Below the pieces are notes generated by a model, which saw only the letters and a list, made by a program, of their open reading frames with translations, searched no databases and was not told where the DNA came from. Of a DNA stretch of 52,024 bases, positions 37,401 to 45,643 are shown in pieces. The position numbers were made by a program, and so were the translations under genes. This DNA is from Parcubacteria group bacterium ADurb.Bin115 (lineage in GTDB: Bacteria; Patescibacteriota; Patescibacteriia; Patescibacteriales; UBA12465), in the NCBI GenBank assembly GCA_002070735.1, contig MWDX01000031.1:1-52024 (forward strand), in the 5' to 3' direction. Numbering within the stretch: position 1 is the first letter of the stretch; each line of letters opens with the position of its first letter.

Positions 37401-39294
37401 ACTTATTATAAAATGTTTTTTTAAAATCAGTTATAATCCAATATAAAGGGGATAGAATAAATAATATTATCTGTATAACATTATATGTTGCCCCATCTTT
37501 TGCATATTCATTAAACAAGGCATCGCCAAGAATATAGAATAAAATAAAGGATCCAATAAACTTAAAAACAGTTCTGACTGCAAACAAAATAATTTTTTTT
37601 GTTTTTTCGCTCTTCTCTTTTTCCGCTCTAGATTTATTTAATTCACCCTGCAATTTATTAATTTTTTCATCCTTTTCACTTATAACCTCACTTAATTCAC
37701 TGGTTTTTTTCACTAAGGATCTTTCCAGCTCCAACTTAACATCTTTAAATGACTGCTGATCACTCGTATTAGACATATTTGCTTTATGAATCTTATTTAG
37801 AAGATTGATCGTTTTTGTTTCTGGTAGTTCATTAATCCTATCACTCAACTCAGTAAATTTTAGCAAATCTCTTTTATCAAAGTTATCACTTCTTCCAAAA
37901 TCTTCTTGTTCTATAAATATTTTAACTAACGGAGCCATGTCGCTCGGATCAAAATCCGGCCCTCCGCCATTAATTGCTAACACCTGAACCAGACTATATA
38001 AACTCCTCCATACTGAATCTTCTTTTTCTCCAACCCATTTCAAGGATAATGCCTCTAAAGATAAATCTCTTGTAAGTGCAAACATTTTCTTATCTTTAGA
38101 ATATTTTTTGCATAATTTAGTGATAATCAAATCATGAATAACAACATTATCTGTCTTTTGCCATTTTTCTCCATGTCTTTGCGACCACGCTTCTTTTATA
38201 TCATTAAACAACTCTTTATCTTTCGCCTTATCATAAATTTCGTCATGTTTAATAATATTAATTTTAGAATCACCAATCTTTTCTGGGATTTTTTCCACTA
38301 CACTGAAAAACCTTTCTACATCTTCTTCGTTTTTACACCCCAATAATAACAATGATCTAAAAAAATCATCTCTTCTGTTTGCTTTTTCTAAAATACTAAC
38401 TGAATAGTTATTCCATAATTTAATCATTTCTTCTTTTCTTCTATCGCAAACCGTCTTATACTCTTCCATGGTTTCTTCCGTGACACATAATTTAGCGCCT
38501 ATGGTTTTAGCAATTTTACCAAACGAACACATAGTATCTTCTATGCCGGTACTGCTAGACAAACTGTTCGCAAATAATATATTAGTATCTAGAACAATTT
38601 CAGCATCAGTATACTTATCAATACTTAAAAAATCTGGGCTTAAATCTACAGTAACAACTTTTGCGGCTAAAAGAGACTGCATTATACTCCATATTTTTTC
38701 TTCTTCATCTCTATCAGAACTCAAAAGGAACTCTCTGTAGCCTTGTAATAAATCTTCTTTATATTTATCTAGACCGTATTGATTTATAATCGGTATTAAA
38801 ATTTTATCAACTTCTAAAATTAAACTTTCTTTTTTGCTATATAGTTTAATTAAAACATCGGTAAAAGCTGAAAAATATTTTTCATTCGTTTCATTAAACC
38901 AATCTTCTATTTTACTAGCCTCAATATCTCTGGGAAATCTTTTTTGTATTATTTTTGCAGAAACCTTTTTGGAGTAATCTAATTGCTTTTCAGTTTTACT
39001 TCTTTCTTCTGGTAAAATTGAAAACTTATCTTTATCTTCCTGAACTAATCGGCGAGCTTTTAGCAGATTTAAAGCATCTACTACGGATTTTTCAGGGATT
39101 CCATGTGAATTGATATAATCTGCCGTTAATTTAATTATACTCTTAATGTCTAACTCTTTTTCTTCCAAGAAAAGAATAAAAAAAACTAATTTAGCGTACC
39201 CGATTTCCTTGAGCCCTGATGTCGAATCAGAAATTGATAAATAAGAATTCAATAAAATTTCTTTATAATTTGCATGACTCATATAATTAAACAT
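37393..39294 (-). CDS. Membrane-anchored PIN-domain protein
   Basis: 633 aa, or 629 from the ATG at 39282. N-terminal ~120 residues: helical, with an HTH-like look. Residues ~230-420: PIN-type nuclease fold, with the first acidic residue in VLDTNILF (Asp236), TEETMEEY (Glu274/278), KTDNVVIHDLI (Asp382, Asp388) and ALTRDLSLEAL (Asp410), in the right order. Residues ~520-565: coiled coil. Residues ~565-620: two membrane helices, then a short tail. A membrane-tethered RNase with a sensor-like N-terminus fits an abortive or membrane-linked defence system (inference). Promoter-proximal gene of the four-gene minus operon. Confidence 0.78.
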   Translation of the reverse strand: MFNYMSHANYKEILLNSYLSISDSTSGLKEIGYAKLVFFILFLEEKELDIKSIIKLTADYINSHGIPEKSVVDALNLLKARRLVQEDKDKFSILPEERSKTEKQLDYSKKVSAKIIQKRFPRDIEASKIEDWFNETNEKYFSAFTDVLIKLYSKKESLILEVDKILIPIINQYGLDKYKEDLLQGYREFLLSSDRDEEEKIWSIMQSLLAAKVVTVDLSPDFLSIDKYTDAEIVLDTNILFANSLSSSTGIEDTMCSFGKIAKTIGAKLCVTEETMEEYKTVCDRRKEEMIKLWNNYSVSILEKANRRDDFFRSLLLLGCKNEEDVERFFSVVEKIPEKIGDSKINIIKHDEIYDKAKDKELFNDIKEAWSQRHGEKWQKTDNVVIHDLIITKLCKKYSKDKKMFALTRDLSLEALSLKWVGEKEDSVWRSLYSLVQVLAINGGGPDFDPSDMAPLVKIFIEQEDFGRSDNFDKRDLLKFTELSDRINELPETKTINLLNKIHKANMSNTSDQQSFKDVKLELERSLVKKTSELSEVISEKDEKINKLQGELNKSRAEKEKSEKTKKIILFAVRTVFKFIGSFILFYILGDALFNEYAKDGATYNVIQIILFILSPLYWIITDFKKTFYNKYE

Positions 39295-39377
39295 GATTAC
39301 TTAACATATAAAAACTAATGTTAATCTAATATTTAACAAAAAGCTTGATAAATTCGTAAAATAATAAGAAATATAAT

Positions 39378-39398
39378 ATAATATTAGCATAATATTAG
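39378..39398. repeat. 11-bp-period direct repeat upstream of the gene at 39409
   Basis: ATAATATTAG occurs twice (39378-39387 and 39389-39398), period 11 bp, each holding the palindrome TAATATTA, 11 nt before the start codon and next to a TATAAT box (39373-39378). Operator-like in the divergent region between the PIN-protein gene and 39409. Confidence 0.5.
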
Positions 39399-39408
39399 AA
39401 AAAATGAT

Positions 39409-40293
39409 ATGGAAAGAAAAGATCTAATTGATCCAAATAATTTTATAAGTAAAAGCTATCTTGAATCATTAAGTCAAGCAGTTAATACTGCCCAAAAAAC
39501 AATGGAGTCTCTTGCTAATAGTTCAGCCCTACAAAGCTTTATAAAAAATCAATCAAAGATACAAGAAATGGTACAAAGTGTAGCTAAAAGTTTTGAACCG
39601 GCTTTTGAAAGCATGAAAGCTCAGCAAGAATTAATTAAATCAATAAAAAACTGGGGTCTATATTCTACATATACGCCACAGTTAACTTACCTCGCGCCGC
39701 AAAAGAAGATTGCTATAGCAAACAAAGCGGAAGAAAAAAGTTTTACTAAAAAAGAAATGGAAGAAGTTGTAAAATTAGCTATTGCAAAAACTTTAGAAAA
39801 AATCAGAAACCAAGAAATAAATATTAATGCGACCAAAAAATTTCCTTATAAATTACCTCCTAATATTTCCTGGAATGATATTGTTATTAAATTTTTGGAT
39901 GGACACAATATACAAATTGTAGCAGGTAAACAGGTTTACAAAGCAAACTATAAAGAAATGGGGTTTGATGATTCCAGGCAATTAAAACCAAATCTACAAT
40001 GGTCATTATTAAAAACTTTGTCAGAAAATAATGGAGGCATTTCATGGAAAGAAGGAAATGCAAAAAATAACGTTAAAAAACAGAAGCAGTTATTATCTAC
40101 TAAATTGAAAAATTATTTCAATATAGAGAGCGAGCCATTTTATTCTTATAAAAAACAACTAGGGTATCAAATTAAAATAACCCTGGTTCCTGAATCAGAG
40201 TCAATTAATGATCACATGCCAGCATACCAGGAAGATGACGAGGGAGAAGACGATTCATGGATTAAAGGGTCATACAAGGACTATAACGAATAG
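39409..40293 (+). CDS. Unknown protein with a helical N-terminus and winged-helix-like C-terminus
   Basis: 294 aa, not recognised. Residues ~1-75 are helical with heptad character (Gln/Ser-rich); residues ~115-140 have KKEMEEVVKLAIAKTLEK, another coil; residues ~140-255 include KFPYKLPPNISWNDIVIKF and NLQWSLLKTLSENNGGISW, the latter resembling a winged-helix DNA-binding domain like those in some phage and defence genes; the C-terminus is strongly acidic (EDDEGEDDSW). Divergent from the PIN/nuclease operon, so it may be a regulator or partner of it. Followed by a strong terminator. Confidence 0.6.
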   Translation: MERKDLIDPNNFISKSYLESLSQAVNTAQKTMESLANSSALQSFIKNQSKIQEMVQSVAKSFEPAFESMKAQQELIKSIKNWGLYSTYTPQLTYLAPQKKIAIANKAEEKSFTKKEMEEVVKLAIAKTLEKIRNQEININATKKFPYKLPPNISWNDIVIKFLDGHNIQIVAGKQVYKANYKEMGFDDSRQLKPNLQWSLLKTLSENNGGISWKEGNAKNNVKKQKQLLSTKLKNYFNIESEPFYSYKKQLGYQIKITLVPESESINDHMPAYQEDDEGEDDSWIKGSYKDYNE

Positions 40294-40326
40294 CGTTCGG
40301 TGAATTCACCGAAAATATAATAATCA

Positions 40327-40352
40327 AAAACGCCAATAAAATGGCGTTTTTT
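40327..40352 (+). terminator. Terminator after the gene at 39409
   Basis: AAAACGCCA/TGGCGTTTT stem, 6-nt loop, TTTTTTG tail. Confidence 0.85.
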
Positions 40353-40415
40353 GTTATACAAAACGATTTTTCACTATTAGTAATGTAAGACTTAATTAAT
40401 TTAACTAAAAATTTT

Positions 40416-41690
40416 ATGAAGAAATTAGAATGGCACACAGTGCAAAAAAGAGTTAACGACCTGGTTCCCCAAGAAGTTAACCCCAGAGTAATCAATGACA
40501 AACAAATGTCAGACCTTAAAAAGAGTTTGGCTAAATTTAACCTTGTCGAAATTCCAGCTATCGATTTAGATGGCAAAATTCTCGCTGGACACCAAAGAAT
40601 GAAAGCCCTTCAACTCCTTGGCCGAGGAGAGGAGTTAATTGATGTCAGAGTTCCTAATCGTAAATTGAGCGAAGACGAAGCTAAAAGGTATTTAATTGCT
40701 AGCAACGCCTTGGGTGGTGACTGGGATTTTGAAAAGCTAAAATCTTTTGATTTAGACCTATTGGTTGATATCGGTTTTGACCAAGTCGACTTATCACATT
40801 TCTGGGATAAGGAATTGGAAGTTAAAGATGAAGATTTTGATGTTGAAGCGGAGTTAAAAAAGATAAAGACACCAAAAACTAAACCAGGCGATCTGATACA
40901 TCTAGGAGGGCATCGCCTTCTCTGTGGTGATTCTACTAACCCCAATAACCTCAAAAAACTATTTGGTGGCGACAAAGCCTCAATGATATTTTCCGACCCC
41001 GTCTATAACATTAAATTAGACTATTCCAAAGGCATTGGCGGTAAAAACGATTACGGCGGAACGGTTAACGACAATAGAAGCTATGAAGAATATAAACAAT
41101 TCATTAAAAGCTCTCTGTTAGCCGCTTTGCCAAACACTAAAAATGACTGCCATGTTTTTTATTGGTGTGACCAAACATATATTGGCTTGTTTCAAGAGTT
41201 ATACCGAGAACTTGGAATAGTTAATAAACGAGTTTGTCTGTGGTTAAAAAATTCGCAAAACCCCACCCCTAAAATAGCTTTCAATAAATGCTATGAACCT
41301 GCCGTCTATGGTGTTAAAGGTAAGCCCTACATTAATCCTGATATTAAAAACTATAACGAGGTGCTAAATAAGGAACTTGGTACTGGCAATGAGATGTTTG
41401 AAGATATCTACGATTCTTTAGATATTTGGCTTACCAAGCGTATTTCAGGCAAAGATTACGAACACGCCACCAGCAAGCCCCCAAAGCTCTACGAAAAGGC
41501 TATAAGGCGCTGCACTAAGCCAGGCGACATTATCCTTGATTCTTTCTCTGGATCAGCCAGCACGATTATCGCTGGCGAGCAATTAAAAAGAAAAGTATAT
41601 GCCATGGAGCTTGAACCAATTTTCTGTGATCTGGCGATAGCAAGATATCGAAAATTAACAGGCAGAAAGGAGGTGGTGGAGCATGTCTAA
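40416..41690 (+). CDS. ParB-domain DNA methyltransferase, phage type
   Basis: 424 aa fusion. Residues 1-100 form a ParB/sulfiredoxin-like domain (VNPRVINDKQMSDL; the GHQR motif at 58-61). Residues ~160-420 are an N6-adenine/N4-cytosine methyltransferase: CGDST, the catalytic motif IV as SDPVYN (194-198; the usual DPPY has Val for the second Pro), and motif I near the C-terminus as LDSFSGSASTIIAGE, giving the permuted beta order IV...I. Fusions like this are common in phages and prophages, where they methylate phage DNA. Ends 8 nt inside the small-terminase gene. The Val in motif IV may lower activity or be tolerated. Confidence 0.87.
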   Translation: MKKLEWHTVQKRVNDLVPQEVNPRVINDKQMSDLKKSLAKFNLVEIPAIDLDGKILAGHQRMKALQLLGRGEELIDVRVPNRKLSEDEAKRYLIASNALGGDWDFEKLKSFDLDLLVDIGFDQVDLSHFWDKELEVKDEDFDVEAELKKIKTPKTKPGDLIHLGGHRLLCGDSTNPNNLKKLFGGDKASMIFSDPVYNIKLDYSKGIGGKNDYGGTVNDNRSYEEYKQFIKSSLLAALPNTKNDCHVFYWCDQTYIGLFQELYRELGIVNKRVCLWLKNSQNPTPKIAFNKCYEPAVYGVKGKPYINPDIKNYNEVLNKELGTGNEMFEDIYDSLDIWLTKRISGKDYEHATSKPPKLYEKAIRRCTKPGDIILDSFSGSASTIIAGEQLKRKVYAMELEPIFCDLAIARYRKLTGRKEVVEHV

Positions 41691-42174
41691 AAAAAGTCGA
41701 TTACAAGAAGCTTTCTTTAATGAGCTTAAGAAAGTGCCAATCGTTTTAGTCGCTTGCGAAAAGTCGGGAATATCTCGCAATAGCGTTTATCGCTGGAAAC
41801 GAGAGGACAAAGAATTCTCGAAAGTAATGGATGAGGCCTTAGCCGAAGGCGAAGCTTTGGTAAATGATATGAGCGAAAGCCAACTCTTAACAATGATCAA
41901 AGAAAAAAATTGGTCAGCGATTAGCTTTTGGCTTAGACATCGCAATCCAAGGTTTAAAGATAAGATTGAAGTTACTTCTAAAATAGAAGATTCTGAAGAG
42001 CTAACTCCATCGCAAGCTGAAATTGTTCGTCAAGCTTTGACGCTGGCAAAAATATTACCAGACAGCGAAAAATTAATTAATAATATACAAATATATGATA
42101 GTAAACAAAATGATTCCACAAGACTTAGTGGAACAAATGACCAAGGACAAGAAGATAAGAACAGCGATAACTAG
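41683..42174 (+). CDS. Terminase small subunit-like DNA-binding protein
   Basis: 163 aa. An N-terminal HTH (ACEKSGISRNSVYRWKRED) and a helical segment (SQLLTMIKEKNWSAISFWLRHRNPRFKDK) match phage small terminase or Terminase_2-like proteins, which recognise pac/cos sites. It is followed immediately by the large subunit. A GGAGGTGGTGG tract with an SD core precedes the ATG. The stop lies 65 nt inside the large-subunit gene. Confidence 0.78.
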   Translation: MSKKSRLQEAFFNELKKVPIVLVACEKSGISRNSVYRWKREDKEFSKVMDEALAEGEALVNDMSESQLLTMIKEKNWSAISFWLRHRNPRFKDKIEVTSKIEDSEELTPSQAEIVRQALTLAKILPDSEKLINNIQIYDSKQNDSTRLSGTNDQGQEDKNSDN

Positions 42175-43561
42175 AGAAAGTTTTTCCTATTTCTTTCACT
42201 TCTATTACGCCCATTACGTTAAGTATGCGACCGCTGATTTTCAAAAAGAAATAATCAGCTTAATTGAAAAAAGCGATAAGGAGAGTTTGTTTGTCGTGGC
42301 TTTCCGTGGCTCAGGAAAATCAACCATTGTAACCGCCGCTTACCCAATTTGGGCGATCCTGGGTAAACAGCAAAAGAAATTCGTTGTTATCTTCTGCCAA
42401 ACTCAAGCCCAAGCCAAACAGCACATGATGAACTTACGCCGAGAACTAGAAGATAATGACTTGCTTAAAAAAGATCTTGGTCCATTTAGAGAAAATAGCG
42501 ATGAATGGGGCGCGCAATCAATTGTTTTTTCAAATACAGACGCCAGAATTACTGTCGCTTCAGTTGATCAAAGTATTCGTGGAATTAGACATTATCAACA
42601 TCGTCCCGATTTAATTGTTTGCGACGATGTGGAAGATATTAGCTCAACTAAAACTAGAGATGGTCGCAACAAAACCTATCAATGGCTTAAAAGCGAGGTT
42701 ATTCCTGCTGGCGATAAAAATACTAGATTAGTTATAGCCGGCAATCTTTTACATGAAGACTCTCTGCTTATGAGATTAAGAGAAGAAAGGGAGAAAGATA
42801 TTATTGACGGTCATTTCTTATTTTATCCCCTAATTAATAAGAAAGGTATTTGTTTGTGGCCTGGTAAATATCCAACCGATAAAGATATTGAAGCAGAGCG
42901 TAAAAAAGTTGGTAATGAGATTACTTGGCAACAAGAATATTTGCTTAATATTGTTCCTTCAGAAGATCAAGCGATATTTCCAGAATGGATTCAATTCTAT
43001 GACCAAATTCCAGAACCAAAAGAACTTAGTTGTGGTTATCTAGCTTTTACTGAAGTGCGAATTGGGGTTGATCCAGCCATCTCTAAAAGTGATGTTGCTG
43101 ATTATACCGCTATAGTTCCAGGCTTAATTTATGAAACCAATGAGGGCTACATGCTTTATATACTGCCAAAGATAATTAACAAGCGTCTAAACTTTCCTGA
43201 AACTATTGAAACTTGCAAAACCATGTTTAATAGTTACAAAAAAGATTATTATCACACTAAATTTGTGATTGAAGATGTCGCCTATCAAAAAGCTCTTCCT
43301 CAACAATTAGAAGTTGAAGGTTCATATGATGTCATGACAACTAACCCTGGTGGCCAAGATAAACGAAGTCGTTTAGTTTTAACTGCTAATTTAATAAAAA
43401 CTGGACAGATTCTATTTCCTAAAGAAGGAGCTGAGGAATTAATTCAGCAAATAGTTCATTTTGGCGTTGAAAAACATGATGATTTAGTTGATGCTTTTGT
43501 TAATGTAGTAAACAGTTTGATAGTCAAACCACCTAACCCACCGAGGATATTTTTCCTTTAA
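42110..43561 (+). CDS. Phage terminase large subunit
   Basis: 483 aa from the start at 42110 (MIPQDLVEQ); alternatives at 42095 and 42137. ATPase: Walker A RGSGKST (66-72), Walker B LIVCDDVED. Nuclease: RIGVDPAISKSDVADYTAIV (acidic cluster of the RNase H-like fold) and KHDDLVDAF near the C-terminus. Both domains of a DNA-packaging motor are present, and the length is normal. No portal, capsid or tail gene follows; a recombinase gene does. So it belongs to a decayed prophage or a satellite-like element. Confidence 0.92.
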   Translation: MIPQDLVEQMTKDKKIRTAITRESFSYFFHFYYAHYVKYATADFQKEIISLIEKSDKESLFVVAFRGSGKSTIVTAAYPIWAILGKQQKKFVVIFCQTQAQAKQHMMNLRRELEDNDLLKKDLGPFRENSDEWGAQSIVFSNTDARITVASVDQSIRGIRHYQHRPDLIVCDDVEDISSTKTRDGRNKTYQWLKSEVIPAGDKNTRLVIAGNLLHEDSLLMRLREEREKDIIDGHFLFYPLINKKGICLWPGKYPTDKDIEAERKKVGNEITWQQEYLLNIVPSEDQAIFPEWIQFYDQIPEPKELSCGYLAFTEVRIGVDPAISKSDVADYTAIVPGLIYETNEGYMLYILPKIINKRLNFPETIETCKTMFNSYKKDYYHTKFVIEDVAYQKALPQQLEVEGSYDVMTTNPGGQDKRSRLVLTANLIKTGQILFPKEGAEELIQQIVHFGVEKHDDLVDAFVNVVNSLIVKPPNPPRIFFL

Positions 43562-43630
43562 TATTAAAGGAAAAGTTATCGACAAGTTACCAACAGCTAG
43601 CTGCTTAGCAGAACCTTAAAAGTGTGTCAT

Positions 43631-43684
43631 TAATGGAGGCATAGATTTAACTAATAATTAAAATTAAACCATATGCCTCCATTA
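43631..43684 (+). promoter_or_regulatory. 13-bp inverted repeat spanning the recombinase start codon
   Basis: TAATGGAGGCATA (43631-43643) and its perfect complement TATGCCTCCATTA (43672-43684) are separated by 28 nt. The right arm contains the recombinase ATG (43673-43675) and the left arm holds the SD-like GGAGG. Folding would hide the start codon; the pair could also be a recombinase binding site. Confidence 0.65.
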
Positions 43685-44956
43685 GAAACCGAGCTAAAAT
43701 ATTGCCTTTACGCTAGAAAAAGCACCGAATCAGACGAACGACAAGTTCAATCAATTGATTCTCAAGTTAAAGAAATGCTTCAAATTGCCGAACGAGAAAA
43801 TTTAGAAATCGTTGATATTCGACGAGAATCAAAGTCTGCCAAAGATTCTGGTAATCGTCCTATTTTTAAGGAATTGTTGAAAGACATAGCGGAAGAAAAA
43901 TTTAACGCCATTTTAACCTGGGCACCTGATAGACTTTCAAGAAATGCTGGCGACTTAGGATCGCTCGTTGATTTAATGGATGAGAAAAAACTAATGAGTA
44001 TTCGTACTTTCGGTCAAACATTTAGTAATTCCCCAAATGAAAAGTTTTTGCTCATGATTTTATGCTCTCAGGCAAAATTGGAAAATGATAACAGAGGTAT
44101 TAATGTAAAAAGAGGCTTAAGAGCTAGATGTGAAATGGGCTTATGGCCGACTTGTCCGCCAACAGGATACTTTAAAGAAAAACAAGTTGATCATAAAGGA
44201 CAATGTTTAATCGATCCAGACAGGGGCCACATTATCAGACAAATGTTTGAAAAAGTCGCTTACGAAAAATGGTCTGGTAGAAAATTATATAACTGGCTTA
44301 GATTTGATTTAAATTTTAGAACGGCACTGGGTAAAAAGCATTTAAGTCTAGGTAATATTTATCGCCTATTAGAAAATACCTTCTATTACGGTCCTTTTGA
44401 ATATCCTCGAGGCAGTGGCAATTGGTATCAAGGTAAACACGAGCCATTAATTACCAAGGAATTATTTGACTTAGTTCAAGATCAAATGAAAAATTCTCAA
44501 TTAGTTAGGCGAGAAAATATTGAGTTCGCTTTTACTAAAATTATGACCTGTGGTTTATGTGGTTCAGGAATATCAGCGACCGAAAAATTTAAGAAATTAA
44601 AAAATGGCGGTTACAACCGTCATATCTATTATGGTTGTACAAAGGCAAAAGATAAAAATTGTAAATCTGGCTATATCAGCGAAGAAGACTTAATTAAACA
44701 ATTACAAAAACAGGTTGAGAAATTAGATTTTAAAAAGCTACCTGTTCAAGATAAAATCCGAGGTGAAATAAAAAGATTTAAGAAATTTCAAATGATGGCA
44801 ACTGGTAAAAATCAAAACATCGACGTAAGCGACGTCGATGTTAAAAACTATATTAAATTCTTATTAAAAGAGGGCGATGATCAAGAAAAGCGTGAATTAC
44901 TGACTTGTTTGGATGGGGAGATTTTATTGAAAAATAAGATTATTAATATTATCTAA
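43673..44956 (+). CDS. Serine recombinase of the phage-derived element
   Basis: 427 aa. Resolvase domain with YARKSTESDERQ (nucleophile probably Ser17) and PDRLSRN, recombinase domain with PPTGYF and FYYGPFEY, zinc ribbon CGLCGSG...CTKAKDKNC (about 290-325). The coiled-coil part is short compared with the recombinase at 26016. Likely the integrase of the terminase-containing element. An 11-bp perfect inverted repeat (44816-44842) lies in its 3' coding part. It is convergent with the type I operon. Confidence 0.92.
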   Translation: MPPLETELKYCLYARKSTESDERQVQSIDSQVKEMLQIAERENLEIVDIRRESKSAKDSGNRPIFKELLKDIAEEKFNAILTWAPDRLSRNAGDLGSLVDLMDEKKLMSIRTFGQTFSNSPNEKFLLMILCSQAKLENDNRGINVKRGLRARCEMGLWPTCPPTGYFKEKQVDHKGQCLIDPDRGHIIRQMFEKVAYEKWSGRKLYNWLRFDLNFRTALGKKHLSLGNIYRLLENTFYYGPFEYPRGSGNWYQGKHEPLITKELFDLVQDQMKNSQLVRRENIEFAFTKIMTCGLCGSGISATEKFKKLKNGGYNRHIYYGCTKAKDKNCKSGYISEEDLIKQLQKQVEKLDFKKLPVQDKIRGEIKRFKKFQMMATGKNQNIDVSDVDVKNYIKFLLKEGDDQEKRELLTCLDGEILLKNKIINII

Positions 44957-44969
44957 TTCTGTATTTCAA

Positions 44970-45632
44970 TTAGAAGCTTTTTATAATATCAGAAATAATC
45001 TTTTCTAACTTATAATAATCTTCATAATAATCAATATAAACATCATAGATTCTTTCTTGTAATTTTCTGCCAATAAATATTTCCATAAAAGAATCTGTGC
45101 TAGACAAACTCCATATAAATGGCTCTATCTGTATATCTAGGCCAGATGGATTGTAATTATGTTCAATCAACTTATTTCTGGTCTCTTTAAATCTTTTACA
45201 GAAATCCCAATTTGAATTATTTGCATCAAGCAGCCCAAGTTTCTTTAATAAATCAATGCATTTTTTTCCATTAAAGTACATGCTAAATAAATTCACCCCC
45301 GTCAAATCATTAAAGTGTTGCTGACTTGTTACATCACCAATTATTTGAATACCGGAAATCTTATTAAATCTTAATTGTTCAAAGCTAAAATAAAAAAACT
45401 TAAACGCATCATATAAAAGTCTACAATTCTGTCTTTCTTCTGTGTATCCATTAAACGAATACCACTTATTATTCCAATAACTTTCCAATATAGACAAATT
45501 TATTTGGTTTCCCTGATTTTCGCTAAACCTACTTACAGCATAATAATCTCCAAAAACTATACTATCATCACGGTTATCACGTACTTTAATGATCGTGGTG
45601 GTATTTATTAATTGTTGAATATCTACATCCAT
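44970..45632 (-). CDS. HEPN-like protein, end of the type I operon
   Basis: 220 aa soluble protein. The motif RNKLIEH in FKETRNKLIEHNYNP fits the RX4-6H HEPN RNase signature, with a preceding helix (WDFCKRFKETR). No other domain is seen. It starts 11 nt downstream of the hsdR stop on the same strand and is probably co-transcribed. HEPN proteins in restriction-modification loci often act as RNase effectors or anticodon nucleases, as PrrC does with EcoprrI; whether this one is active needs a test. The family assignment rests on this single motif. Confidence 0.6.
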   Translation of the reverse strand: MDVDIQQLINTTTIIKVRDNRDDSIVFGDYYAVSRFSENQGNQINLSILESYWNNKWYSFNGYTEERQNCRLLYDAFKFFYFSFEQLRFNKISGIQIIGDVTSQQHFNDLTGVNLFSMYFNGKKCIDLLKKLGLLDANNSNWDFCKRFKETRNKLIEHNYNPSGLDIQIEPFIWSLSSTDSFMEIFIGRKLQERIYDVYIDYYEDYYKLEKIISDIIKSF

Positions 45633-45643
45633 AAAAAAATTTA

